Source of the DNA: Lingula anatina
Taxonomy: Eukaryota; Brachiopoda; Lingulata; Lingulida; Lingulidae
NCBI RefSeq assembly: GCF_001039355.2
Contig: NW_019774480.1
Span: 224,859 to 288,858 of the forward strand
DNA length: 64,000 nt
Direction of reading: 5' to 3'
Part shown: in pieces, positions 1 to 9,985 of the stretch
Layout of the letters: the number at the start of each line of letters is the position of its first letter
Numbering within the stretch: position 1 is the stretch's first letter
Position numbers and translations under genes: made by a program
The notes under the pieces: model-generated
What the model was told of the DNA's origin: nothing
What the model saw: the letters and a program-made list of their open reading frames with translations, nothing else
Database searches by the model: none

Positions 1-87
1 TTTTCCTTGCAAATAGGATATTTACGAATTATTCCTCATGCAAATAAATGAAAAAGAGACGCAATCGTATTTACACATAATTAATAT

Positions 88-351
88 TTTATTCATTTTT
101 GTAATATATTCGGTCCATAAAATATATAACAGATGATGTGAAAAAAGTGACTTATATTAAGGGAGCCAAGTGTCACTGTGTAAAAAACATCCATTTCGAC
201 AGCTCATATAGACGTTTGACGGCTTGATGTCTCTTCGAAGTGGGCGTGGCATATGACTGACAAAATGACGTGAGGAGTGGTGGTTGTGGGTGCATGGTCG
301 TCTTTTTCAGCTGTAATTGTCGGTTCTCCTTGATTCAACTTGAAAGTTTGA
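88..351 (-). other. 3' UTR exon of copy A
   Basis: On the minus strand a pyrimidine tract and TTACAG acceptor precede 351. The sequence that follows is shared with the second exons of copies B and C. AATAAA lies at 88-93 (minus). The ~70-codon open frame here is not in register with the upstream coding exon, because the stop codon precedes the intron. I therefore read it as untranslated. The exact 3' end is not visible. Confidence 0.6.
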
Positions 352-688
352 CTGTAAGAAATGGAAAAAAATATAGATATGAAGTCCATGTCTTGTTTCC
401 AAAAGAGCTCTTTTAGCAACAGTGCTGTGGCAGCGTGGAGGAAGGACAGTGAAATGGCACAGCTAGGTGACAACAAAACGGTTCAAACTGACACTGAAAA
501 TTCTGACCTTCCTAGCAAATACTAAATGGCAATAGTAAAAAATACTTTGTCAATGATTTACACAGTAAAGGGACAGTTGTAAACAAAACTTGTAAAATCT
601 AATTCAAACGAACTACATTTTGAAAATTGATTGTGACGTTTTTCTTTCAGTCATCCAATAGAAAAGTAACCCACCTTTCTCTTCAAAT

Positions 689-1012
689 CTAACCATAGAA
701 TGGCTTCTTAAGACTATGAGCATAGCCGAAGTTGATTGGGCGCTTGTAGCCGAAGTTCAGGGGACGGACATAGCCGAACTTAGCTGGGAAGCGAAGACCA
801 CCGTATCCGTATCCGCCGTAGCCTCCGTATGAGAGCCCGTGTCCACCGTATCCGCCTACTGGGATACCTTGGCTATAGCTCTGGGAACCTCTGTAGCCGT
901 TTGGGAAGTAGAGGAGTCTTCCGCTGTTGTCTGGGGCAGGGTAGTACTTGGTGCCGGGGACAGCGGCGGCGATGGCAACAATGGCAATAAGGCAGGCGGC
1001 TTTAAGCATCAT
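689..1012 (-). CDS. Secreted Gly/Tyr-rich peptide, copy A
   Basis: The protein has 107 residues. It opens with a hydrophobic signal peptide (MMLKAACL...AIAAAVPG), so it is expected to be secreted. The mature part starts near TKYYPAPD, then has a GGYGG-type stretch and three C-terminal copies of a FGY-x-R/H-x motif, and ends in KKPFYG. The high Gly, Tyr and basic content resembles molluscan shell-matrix, periostracum or byssus proteins, but I cannot name a family member. The start is the ATGATG at 1012. The frame stays open upstream to 1102, but that part spans the TATA box and begins with TTG, so it cannot be translated. The stop is followed 13 bases later by a splice donor (GTGGGT) at 674. 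It differs from copies B and C at two residues (HGLSYGG and AHSLKK instead of HGLPYGG and AHGLKK). Confidence 0.82.
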   Translation of the reverse strand: MMLKAACLIAIVAIAAAVPGTKYYPAPDNSGRLLYFPNGYRGSQSYSQGIPVGGYGGHGLSYGGYGGYGYGGLRFPAKFGYVRPLNFGYKRPINFGYAHSLKKPFYG

Positions 1013-1085
1013 CTTGATGTTTTCGGTGTTCTGGAGAGCGTTCGGTGATTCAGGAGGCTTCTGACCATCCAAGTCAGATGCTCCT

Positions 1086-1103
1086 CTTATATACTTGACC
1101 AAT
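1086..1103 (-). promoter_or_regulatory. Core promoter of copy A: TATA box and CCAAT motif
   Basis: TATATAAG lies on the minus strand at 1093-1086, 74 bases before the ATG. A CCAAT on the plus strand at 1099-1103 lies just upstream, in the same arrangement as in B and C. About 60 bases of further upstream sequence are nearly identical among the three copies. The transcription start should lie about 30 bases downstream, near 1060. Confidence 0.7.
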
Positions 1104-2010
1104 GGTTAATACATCGCGTGGTCAGAGAGATTTTCAAGACAACACGTATTATATTGTTAGCGTTAATGACACGGTACATGGCCAGTTGCTGTGAGAATGT
1201 GCTGAATGCTTGTTAGTGAGATTTGAGATGATTTTCAGAGATTGACGTTCAAAATAGCAACTCAAGATGCGATGGAAGAAAAAAACATTTTCCACAGTGA
1301 TAAAAAAGTTCGCGATTGTATCTATATTGTAAGTCATTCATAAATATGTAACGAGAATGACAGAAATAAACACATGGTCATTTTCACATCATATTGTCAT
1401 ATTGTTAACGACTATTTAAGCTATTTCTCTTATTAAGAAAGAATAACGTATTGTAGCAAAATCGAAAATAATAATGTGTGTAAAAACATGATTACCTAAA
1501 GATCCTAGCTTGAAAGGTTTTGTAGTAAATTACAAAAAAATTATCAAAACAATGTCCATTGTAACTAAAGAACGCTGCGTTGTTCTATCATGGTAAATGA
1601 CTGATATATTTATGAACATCTATGATTAATTCTAGTGATGGACAATAATTTAAAACCATTCAAGTATTTATAATCACTTATGATTAACTATAATAGTATC
1701 CATTTGCCAGCTGCAGCAAAATGTGCAAGAAAACAATGTGCAAGTGTCTATACCACTTAATGTATCACAGTTTTTAAATGATTTGAATTGGCACCTTGGC
1801 GTGTTCTTGGACAAGAAGCATTTGTTAGCTAACAAGACATCGAAAGACCAAGGCAATTGTTCATCGTATAATTAATCTGTCCCAGTTTAAAATGACAGGT
1901 GTAATTAGAGGGGGAAGAGGACACGAGGCACTGTGTGGGGATAGCGACAAGTGGGGATTGTGATTAACTGGGGCCAAATTTTTGGCACCTGAGTGCCATA
2001 ACAAACTCTC

Positions 2011-2042
2011 TCTTTTCTCTCTCTCTCTCTTTCTCTCTCTCT
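2011..2042. repeat. (CT)n microsatellite
   Basis: Imperfect CT run. A longer CT run plus a CA run occupies the equivalent place in the second unit (9179-9266). Confidence 0.85.
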
Positions 2043-2560
2043 GTCAACATTAAAAGCTTTACAACTATTTCTATTATAACCAAAAACCGACATAGTGGAG
2101 AAATGATGCAAGGTATTTTGGAAAATTACCGAGATCTTAATGTGTCTGTGGAATGAAACAATTTTAAATGATTCGAAGTAAATGCTGTAAAAGGGACGGG
2201 GTGCAGTTTTCCATTAAAATGACAAGTTGAAGAGAAGCCTGTTTTCTAATAAATCATGTAGGCCTCTGAAATAATTGCTTGGTTTATGTATTATTTACCA
2301 CGAATTATTTATATTGCAATAAAAAGACCCAAAGCTCATTGTTTGCCATTAAAAGATTTTTAGGTGGTGATACTCAAACAAATAGCTTTACCTAAAAGAA
2401 AGAGTCATATCCTTATGTGTTAGTAGAGAGAATATCCCCCCTTCTATAAAACCAAAGGGAAAAAGAGGACAGAAAAAAGCTGACCGTGAATGACGACCCT
2501 GTCAGTGTCAGCACAACTGACGATTTTTTTTTCTTTAAGATACAAGTCGACTTCGTTTAT

Positions 2561-2561
<1 letters not shown>

Positions 2562-2612
<51 letters not shown>
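2562..2612. repeat. (TA)n microsatellite
   Basis: About 25 TA dinucleotides. The paralogous place in unit 2 (near 10100) has only a short TA run. Confidence 0.9.
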
Positions 2613-2618
<6 letters not shown>

Positions 2619-2838
2619 CTCAATAACACATGTGTATCTTCTGTGCTTTCAATGATGCCGTAGTCAACACCAATGGAGAAAAAATGGGATGGCGCTAGGC
2701 CGTCGCCTCGATCTGTTGGTGACTTAAAAAACCACGAGAGAATTCTCTGATAGCAAACAGGCTTGCATGATGGCAAAAAAGGTAAAGTATCTGAGGCGAT
2801 TTTGATGATATTGGCGTATTAACCTTTGGCAGTCTTAT

Positions 2839-5406
2839 TAGGGGTGGGCAAATGACAAAATTTTTTTAAAACAGGTGGATTCTATGGCCATTTTTGCTGC
2901 TGAACACAAATCTGACAATATTTTTTACCAAAGCTAAAGATTTATATTGGTATCTGCTATTTGTTTGTGAAAAAAGGCGGGAAATGGCTTTTTGGCCATA
3001 TTTTCACAGTAAAGTACATAAAAATGATGTGTAATATGTCTTTCTATATGTTTTGAGGGTTGCTGAGTTCAAATATGAGCATATTCAAGACATTGGCAAT
3101 ATTGTTAGGGTGACATCTGTAAAAATATGTTATTTAAAACAAACATATACATAAAATACACACTTCGAGCCTAAGATAAATATAAATAATGGCCATTATG
3201 TACATACTGAATTCATGGATTACAGTTTGGTATAAAAACAATGCTGAAAATACCTTCATGGATGTGTACCAACAAATTTTATGCTGTATAATTTTCCTTT
3301 TCTTCAGAACAGGTAAAACTTTGTCAGGTGACATCAACCTCTTACAACCTCTAAGCTCTTGACCTTGGAATAGTACTTAGTTTCAGTTGCGTAGTTTAAG
3401 GGTATCTCACCACCACCATGAAAGCATCAACAAGAAATACACTGAGACCAGAAGGCACTGTAAAGCCCCCTGTCACACTTATTTGGAATCTGAAGTAATC
3501 AAGCAGAATGAGCCATAATGAAGAATTTTCAAAATTCGCGCCACATTCGTTGGGTAATATCAAATTGACCTTAATTCCAGTAAGAATACCTCAAAATGTG
3601 CTTCGAACCCACCTGGAATGATTCGTGCACATTTTGGTTGTATTGTATTAGCTCTCAAATGCAGCTCGAATGTAGTTGGAACACATTAGGAATATCGTTA
3701 ATGCTGTCTAAATATAGTGAGAATATTTAGAATGCACTTCAAATGCCATACAAGTGTGGTTTCATTGCTGGCTGAATTCCGGCCTGCAATCAAGATGCAT
3801 TCGAGTTGCATTCCTGCTCATTGGAGGCACAATGTGGAACATTCTGACAAGATTTGAAGCGCCTTGCCATTTCGGTTCTCCCTCGAATGTGATCAAAATG
3901 TTTCGAATGCTGTTGGAATTTCGTAAGAATCTAAGAATGCGCTCATAGTGCAGTTAGAATACACTTGAATGCCATTCGATATTTTTCCACTTGCAATGCA
4001 CTTCGAAAGTTTTGAGAATGAGCAAAATATTTTAACAGGACACAAGAATGGACCCAAACATTTAGAATGCGCTTAGAATTTTTAGATACTTCAAATATCC
4101 AGGAATAAACAAGAAATTTTCATTCCGACTACATTCTAGCTCATTCCGCCTCTAGTGTGACTAGGTTATAAATGAAGATAATAAGGATATCGTCACCGTT
4201 CACCCAAAACTCCTTGTTTACTGCCTTACATACATTCTTTTTGGTGATAAATAAATTTTCAGTGTTCAGTGATTACATTAATTAACATTTACACAGTTGC
4301 AGTTTGGGGGTAAAAACTGAAAAATTGGTTTCTCCGATTTCTGTTTTACCTGAACACCCGTGATCACTATTTCAAAGCCAATTTAATGACACCATTTAGT
4401 ACCCCAAAACCCTGCCAGCGATTTTTTAAAGCCTTAGTTCAGATTTGATCGTTGATAAAGCAAAGTAATACCTTTGCTTTTAGAAGATCAGTCATTACGG
4501 ACTCATAACTCCATAACAAAAGCATTTAAACCAAAAAGTTGGCATGGGATTGTAGCTCATGCCCTTGTGGTACATTGGCCAATTTTCGTGATAAAATCTT
4601 GTTCAGGGATGAAGTTAAGCCCCATATGGATTGTTAACTAATCTCAAAAAGGAAAGCTGTTAAATAGATGATTAAAGTTTTGAGTTGCTTATGCTTATAC
4701 ATTGCAACGAAAAAATATAAACGCTGATATTTCATATTTTCAAGAGTTTGTTCATTGTTTCAAAGCAGCACAAAGACAGATACATTATTGAATAATTAGA
4801 TACAGGAAAAAACTCATTTTCGGTATCTGGATCTGGATGGCAATAAAGAGTAACAATATCCTTGATGCTCTGCTACTGAGTGTTCTACTGTAAATATTCC
4901 CGTATGTAACTAACATTATGCCTATTCTATATGTCAAAACTTTTCAGTTTCATGTGATCTTTGAACAATATTGACCATATTTGTTGTAATATTATTTTTC
5001 CTAACTTAAAAGCCACAGGTGCATGTTTTATAAACATTTGTATTTATGTACACAGGAATGGTGATTTTGGGGTGATTTTCACCTCAAAATGACCAAAAAA
5101 TCCTCTTTTTAACCCAAAATGAAGTGACCCAACCGAAATGATGTATCTATTTGCGCTCTTTGATCATGAAATCATATGGTTAGACATATAACAAGCCATC
5201 TTTGAACTGATATTTAAAGATTTACATGAGAAATATGTGATTTGAGGGAGCGTTTGGTGGCCATTTTGAAAAATCACTTGATACCAATATCAGATGTAAT
5301 TTAAAATGAAAATACTTATTAGATTTGTATTCAGCAGGCAAAATGGCCATAGAATCCACTTGTCTGAAATTAAATTTCCCAAAAAAGCTTTCATTTGCCC
5401 ACCCCT
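2839..5406. mobile_element. hAT-like non-autonomous DNA transposon, 2.57 kb
   Basis: The ends are inverted repeats of more than 100 bp, beginning TAGGGGTGGGCAAATGA and ending in the reverse complement. That is the usual hAT-type terminus. Flanking 8-base duplications are AGTCTTAT (2831-2838) and ACTCTTAT (5407-5414), with one mismatch. The duplicated unit near 10340 has a single AGTCTTAT and no element, which is an empty site. Reading frames inside are at most 67 codons and none resembles a transposase, so it would depend on a transposase from elsewhere. The superfamily rests on the terminal sequence and the 8-base duplication. Confidence 0.8.
3466..4165. repeat. Nested inverted-repeat segment rich in GAATG motifs
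   Basis: Inside the hAT-like element, a start reading CCCCCTGTCACACT has an approximate inverted partner near 4145-4165. The interior is strewn with TCGAATGC/AGAATGC-like words. It looks like an older transposon captured by, or inserted in, the larger one. The boundaries are approximate. Confidence 0.4.
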
Positions 5407-6082
5407 ACTCTTATCTCCATCGTAGAAGGTAGAGCGAATGGGGTTTCACAAAAATAATCGGGTCGTGTGATGAAACATAGCTCCACGTCCTGAAATGCCT
5501 CTCAAAAATAAAATAATAATAAAATGAAGAAATAAATTACCTGTGTGGTTTAACATTAAGACAAACAGGTAACCATTGGTTTTATTAATATATATCATAT
5601 TCAGCCTGACTCGCACCAGTAGAAGGGGGTAATTGTAGATATATCGGGGATAAATGTCAGTGATAAAACCAGTGACACACATAATGAGGATGGGTATCTT
5701 GACCATTGATAAAAGCCATTGTCGGTAATAAGAGATCTCATTTAAGATACTGTGTACATGTGCCTGTTTTACCTTGTAACCACAATAAATGAACACTTGG
5801 CTAGTTGGGGGTGTGGCGGCAGATCCTGATATTTTTTGTTCATCTGGAAGACAATTACATTTTTACCTAGATACTTAAAGGTGTTTATCGTTTCGTTAAA
5901 AGGGCGACGTCGACATTCTAACAAGGGGCAAGGGGGTGTCATTATTCTGCATGTCTGTGGAGGTTGTTTGCTATTTTCGAATGAAATACGAAGGAAGGCC
6001 ATTACAGAACATCTACAGATAAAGCTGCAGATATTTATATATTCTGAATTGTGAGCAGATCTTCAAGCTTTAGAGAACAACA

Positions 6083-6249
6083 CAGGGGCGGATCCAGAGA
6101 TATTTTCTGACAATCTTCCAAATGATCTTTGTTGAACCATCCTTCATTTTTGACCGTCTTCCGACAGAAAAAATAGATACTCGTCATTGTAAACTTGAAA
6201 ATCTGACCGTCTTCCGGAAAACCCGGAGGACGGTCTCAATCCACCCCTA
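6083..6249 (+). mobile_element. MITE, CAGGGGCGGATCC family, copy 1
   Basis: A ~167 bp element begins CAGGGGCGGATCCAGAGA and ends in a region whose reverse complement starts GTAGGGGTGGATTGAGAC. The interior carries two inverted GACCGTCTTCCG words. Related copies lie at 7258-7422 and 33373-33538. The matching place in unit 2 (near 10950) lacks it. Confidence 0.75.
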
Positions 6250-7257
6250 CAACAGTATTTTTTCACAATATCCTCCAATCAAGCAGCCATGATGGAGCTG
6301 GGGAGAAAAAACATTACGTGTATATCGTTTTAAGCGACAGTGAAGTTGGTCTCCATATGTGTTGCTTACAATCCCCTCTTGTCACTGTTCCAACAAGGTG
6401 TCGCGTGTCCTCTTCTCCCTCTAATTATACCTGTCATTGTAATCAGGGACAGATTAATTACACGATGAACAATTGCCTAATTAAGTATCTTCGTCTGTCG
6501 TCAACTGACAAACGCTTTTTGTCCTACAAAATCCAAAGGAACCAAGTCAAATAAGATAGACGCTGCGATGCATTTAGAGCTTTCCACACTTGCATTTTGT
6601 TCTCGGACACATTTTGATAAAGCACGCCTTTGATTAAGATGTAGTATAGTCTTGTAGGAATTGTACTAAAAATGCAACTGGCGAAGGACTTAGATTAGAA
6701 TTAATCATAAATGTTTATAAATGGATGAGTTACTAACCATTATCGTTCACCTACGAGATATCACTAGAATTAATCATAAATGCTCATAAATACACCCGTT
6801 ATTTACCATTATAGGACAACGAAGCGTTCTTTAGTAACTATGAGTTTTGTTTTTATAATCGCTTGCTATTTAATAAATATGTTTTTGGGCATTTTTCGAC
6901 AATCTTGTATTTACATACATGGACTTTTTTACGATTTAAATACAATACGAAACTTTTTTTTTCTTAAACAAGTAAATTGCTGAAATAACCGTTAAGACTT
7001 TACCACAAAATTGACCATTTATTTATTTCTGTCATTATGTCTTCACATGTATTACTTACATGAATTACTTACGCTATTGATTTAACACGAAACACCCTCT
7101 TCGGTGCGGAAAACGTAAGTAAAGGTAGGCAATTTATCACAAAATGCTACCAAGTATGTTCTTCTTTTCTCTTCCCATTAGAAGAGAAATGACACTGTAA
7201 TTTGACATTACTCTCTGAAAATTATCTCAAACTTCACTGACAAGCATTCTTACAGCA

Positions 7258-7422
7258 GTTGGGGCGGATCCAGAGATTTTTTTCTGACAGTCTTCCACAT
7301 TTTCTTTGTTGATCCATCCTCCATTTTTTGACCGTCTTCCGACAGAAAAAATTAGGGAATTCATCAATGTAAACTTAGAAATTTGACCGTCTTCCGGAAG
7401 ACCCAGAAGACAGCCTCAATCC
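7258..7422 (+). mobile_element. MITE, CAGGGGCGGATCC family, copy 2
   Basis: It shares nearly all of its length with the copy at 6083, with slightly eroded ends. It sits about 90 bp upstream of the copy B promoter-proximal block. Copy C has no insert at the same place (near 11950). Confidence 0.7.
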
Positions 7423-7502
7423 GGGCATGTACCGAGACATTAACGCAAACAACATAATACGTGTTGTCTTGAAAATCTCTCTGACCACGCGATGTAATAA
7501 CC

Positions 7503-7520
7503 ATTGGTCAAGTATATAAG
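7503..7520 (+). promoter_or_regulatory. Core promoter of copy B: inverted CCAAT and TATA box
   Basis: ATTGG (7503-7507) and TATATAAG (7513-7520) lie 74 bases before the start codon, with the same spacing as in A and C. The transcription start is expected near 7545. Confidence 0.75.
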
Positions 7521-7593
7521 AGGGGCCTCTGACTTGGATGGTCAGAAGCCTCCTGAATCAGCGAACGCTCTCCAGAACACCGAAAACATCAAG

Positions 7594-7917
7594 ATGATGC
7601 TCAAAGCAGCCTGCCTTATTGCCATCGTGGCCATTGCCGCCGCTGTCCCCGGCACCAAGTACTACCCTGCCCCAGACAACAGCGGAAGACTCCTCTACTT
7701 CCCAAACGGCTACAGAGGTTCCCAGAGCTATAGCCAAGGTATCCCAGTAGGTGGATACGGTGGACACGGGCTCCCATACGGAGGCTACGGCGGCTACGGA
7801 TACGGTGGTCTTCGCTTCCCAGCTAAGTTCGGCTATGTCCGTCCCCTGAACTTCGGCTACAAGCGCCCAATCAACTTCGGCTATGCTCATGGTCTTAAGA
7901 AGCCATTCTATGGTTAG
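7594..7917 (+). CDS. Secreted Gly/Tyr-rich peptide, copy B
   Basis: The protein has 107 residues and is identical to copy C. A signal peptide spans about residues 1-20. Next come a conserved YYP..D.SGR..YFPNGY block, a Gly/Tyr stretch (GGYGGHG to GGYGYGG), and three FGY units spaced eight residues apart with Arg/Lys between them. No Cys is present, so any cross-linking would have to involve Tyr or Lys. That fits an extracellular structural or adhesive role, which is inferred. The start is the first ATG after the TATA box. The stop TAG ends 15 bases before a strong donor (GTAAGC at 7933). A single downstream 3' UTR exon completes the gene. A junction this close to the stop should not trigger nonsense-mediated decay. 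Confidence 0.85.
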   Translation: MMLKAACLIAIVAIAAAVPGTKYYPAPDNSGRLLYFPNGYRGSQSYSQGIPVGGYGGHGLPYGGYGGYGYGGLRFPAKFGYVRPLNFGYKRPINFGYAHGLKKPFYG

Positions 7918-8498
7918 ATTTGAAGAGAAAAGGTAAGCCTTTTTTGTTGTACTCTAAGTGAATATTTTGTCTTCGTGTGGATGTAACAAAATGTCACAAA
8001 TTTTCGATTTTCACAATACCCAAATCGTTTTCATTATATTTCGAAGAATTTTGATTTTACACTTTATTCTCTTCAACTGCACCGTGGCCTTTAGAGTTTG
8101 TAACTTTGACAAAAAGTAGTTTATAGTAGCCATGTAGCATTTGCTGAAAGAAGTCGAAATACGCAATGCCAAATTGAACGTTAATTGTCTTGTCTCTCAT
8201 GGCCTTGGCCGTCTCCAAGACTGTCCCAGCATCTGTCAGAATAACTTATTTTTAACGCAATTTTTTTTTTTTTTTTTGAAACCTTATGTGAAAAATATAA
8301 TAATGGTAATTAAGTGGGGTTGTTTTCAGACAACAGATGACTTGCTTATCAGAAAGAAATGTACTGACTGATTATAATAATTACTTATGTTAGCTTCAAT
8401 GATGGCCAACTTGCGAAAGTATTCCTGGTCACGTTTCAAATAGAGTAGTTTTGAAATTAGAGTTAAACTTCATATTTTCTTTTGTTTTGTTTCTTCAG

Positions 8499-8765
8499 AC
8501 TTTCAAGTTGAATAGAAGAGGACCAACAGTTACAGCTGAAAAAGACAATGTGTCCTCAACCACCACTCCTTACGTCATTATGTCAGTCATAGGCCACGCC
8601 CACTTTGAAGAGACATTGCGCCATCTAGCGTCTAAATGAGCTGTCGGAATGGACGTATCCACAGTGACACTTGACTCTCACAACGTAATTTATTGTCACA
8701 AAATGTTAAATATCTTATATTTTGTGGAATGAATATTATACAAAATAAATAAAATATAAAATCTT
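8499..8765 (+). other. 3' UTR exon of copy B
   Basis: The acceptor TTTCTTCAG ends at 8498, closing a 566 bp intron that begins at 7933. AATAAA signals overlap at 8744-8753. The exon is well conserved in copies A and C. Confidence 0.65.
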
Positions 8766-9178
8766 TTGTAAATACGACTTAATCTTATTTTATTATTATT
8801 ATTATTATTTTATTTTTTTTTACATTAGGAAAAAATCAGTAGTCTCGATCTCTCCCTCTCTCTCTCAAAGAGAGGGATAATCAAAAGAGGATAAATTTTA
8901 AAAACATATGCGTGCGCCATTAACATACTTGGATTTAATAGTATCAGTTTCAACCGCATTTCAAAAGGCAATAAACAAATAAATGTTCTACGTATTGCAA
9001 GTCGAGACAAGCGCATGATAAAATTGTTCATCGTGTAATTAATCTGTCCCTGATTAAAATGACAGGTATAATTAGAGGGAGAAGTGGACACGCGACACTG
9101 TGTGTGGACAGTGACAAGTGGGGAATGTGCTTAACTGAGGACAAATTTTACTTTCGTCTTAACTGGATACCATAACAA

Positions 9179-9184
9179 TCTCTC

Positions 9185-9266
<82 letters not shown>
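9179..9266. repeat. Compound (CT)n(CA)n microsatellite
   Basis: A CT run is followed directly by a CA run. Confidence 0.92.
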
Positions 9267-9269
<3 letters not shown>

Positions 9270-9681
9270 CACTAAACATAGAACGCATTGCAGCTATTTC
9301 TATTATAACGACTTAGTGGAAAAATGATGCAATGTATTTTGGGAAATTAGGTGAGAGAGATATTAATGTGTCTGCGAAACTATTTTAAATGATTGTAAGT
9401 AAATGCTATAAAGGGGCGGGTGCAGTTTTTCTATTAAAATTACAAGTTGAAGAGGAGCCCTTTTCTAATAAATCATGTAGGCCTCTGAAATAGTTGCCTA
9501 ATTTATGTATTATTGATCATGAATAATTTATATTGCAGTATAAAGACCGAAAGCTCATTGCAATTAAAAGATTTTTAGGTGGCGATACTCAAAAAAAAAA
9601 TATCGCTAAGACTGTACTTAATAGAAAGAGTCATATCCTTATTTGTTAGCAGAGAGAACCTCCCCCCCCCCCCAAAAAAAA

Positions 9682-9985
9682 NNNNNNNNNNNNNNNNNNN
9701 NNNNNNNNNNNNNNNNNNNNNNNNNNNNNNNNNNNNNNNNNNNNNNNNNNNNNNNNNNNNNNNNNNNNNNNNNNNNNNNNNNNNNNNNNNNNNNNNNNNN
9801 NNNNNNNNNNNNNNNNNNNNNNNNNNNNNNNNNNNNNNNNNNNNNNNNNNNNNNNNNNNNNNNNNNNNNNNNNNNNNNNNNNNNNNNNNNNNNNNNNNNN
9901 NNNNNNNNNNNNNNNNNNNNNNNNNNNNNNNNNNNNNNNNNNNNNNNNNNNNNNNNNNNNNNNNNNNNNNNNNNNNNNNNNNNNN
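9682..9985. other. Assembly gap (N)
   Basis: 304 N bases sit between a C/A homopolymer and an A homopolymer. The homologous sequence near 2440-2460 is short, so the true gap may be much smaller than shown. Confidence 0.98.

Larger units (their letters stand above)
1855..6475. repeat. Inverted-repeat-bounded block between A and B
   Basis: A ~100 bp sequence at 1855-1975 recurs in reverse complement at about 6380-6475. The same pair bounds 9022-11185 in front of copy C. The block contains segments homologous to 9.0-11.2 kb, interrupted here by the 2.6 kb hAT-like insertion and a small MITE. It may be an old mobile element with ~100 bp terminal repeats, or simply the innermost part of the A/B inverted duplication. 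Confidence 0.55.
1857..9020. repeat. Tandem segmental duplication unit 1 (contains copy B)
   Basis: Segments 1857-2838, 5407-8780 and 8781-9020 align in order and orientation with 9022-13545. The match includes noncoding flanks, promoter, coding region, intron and 3' exon. Shared landmarks are the 'aggtagagcgaatggggtt' segment (5427 and 10357) and the GTCATATCC segment (2405 and 9630). The differences are transposon insertions in this unit and small indels. Confidence 0.75.

Noticed and set aside
204-476. 90-codon frame on the minus strand (TFKLN... region)
   Set aside because: It runs over the 3' UTR exon and intron of copy A. The stop codon precedes the splice, and no start or signal peptide supports a separate protein.
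7504-7593. 30-codon N-terminal extension of copies A-C
   Set aside because: It begins with TTG, not ATG, and its first codons lie on the TATA box, so it is promoter and 5' UTR.
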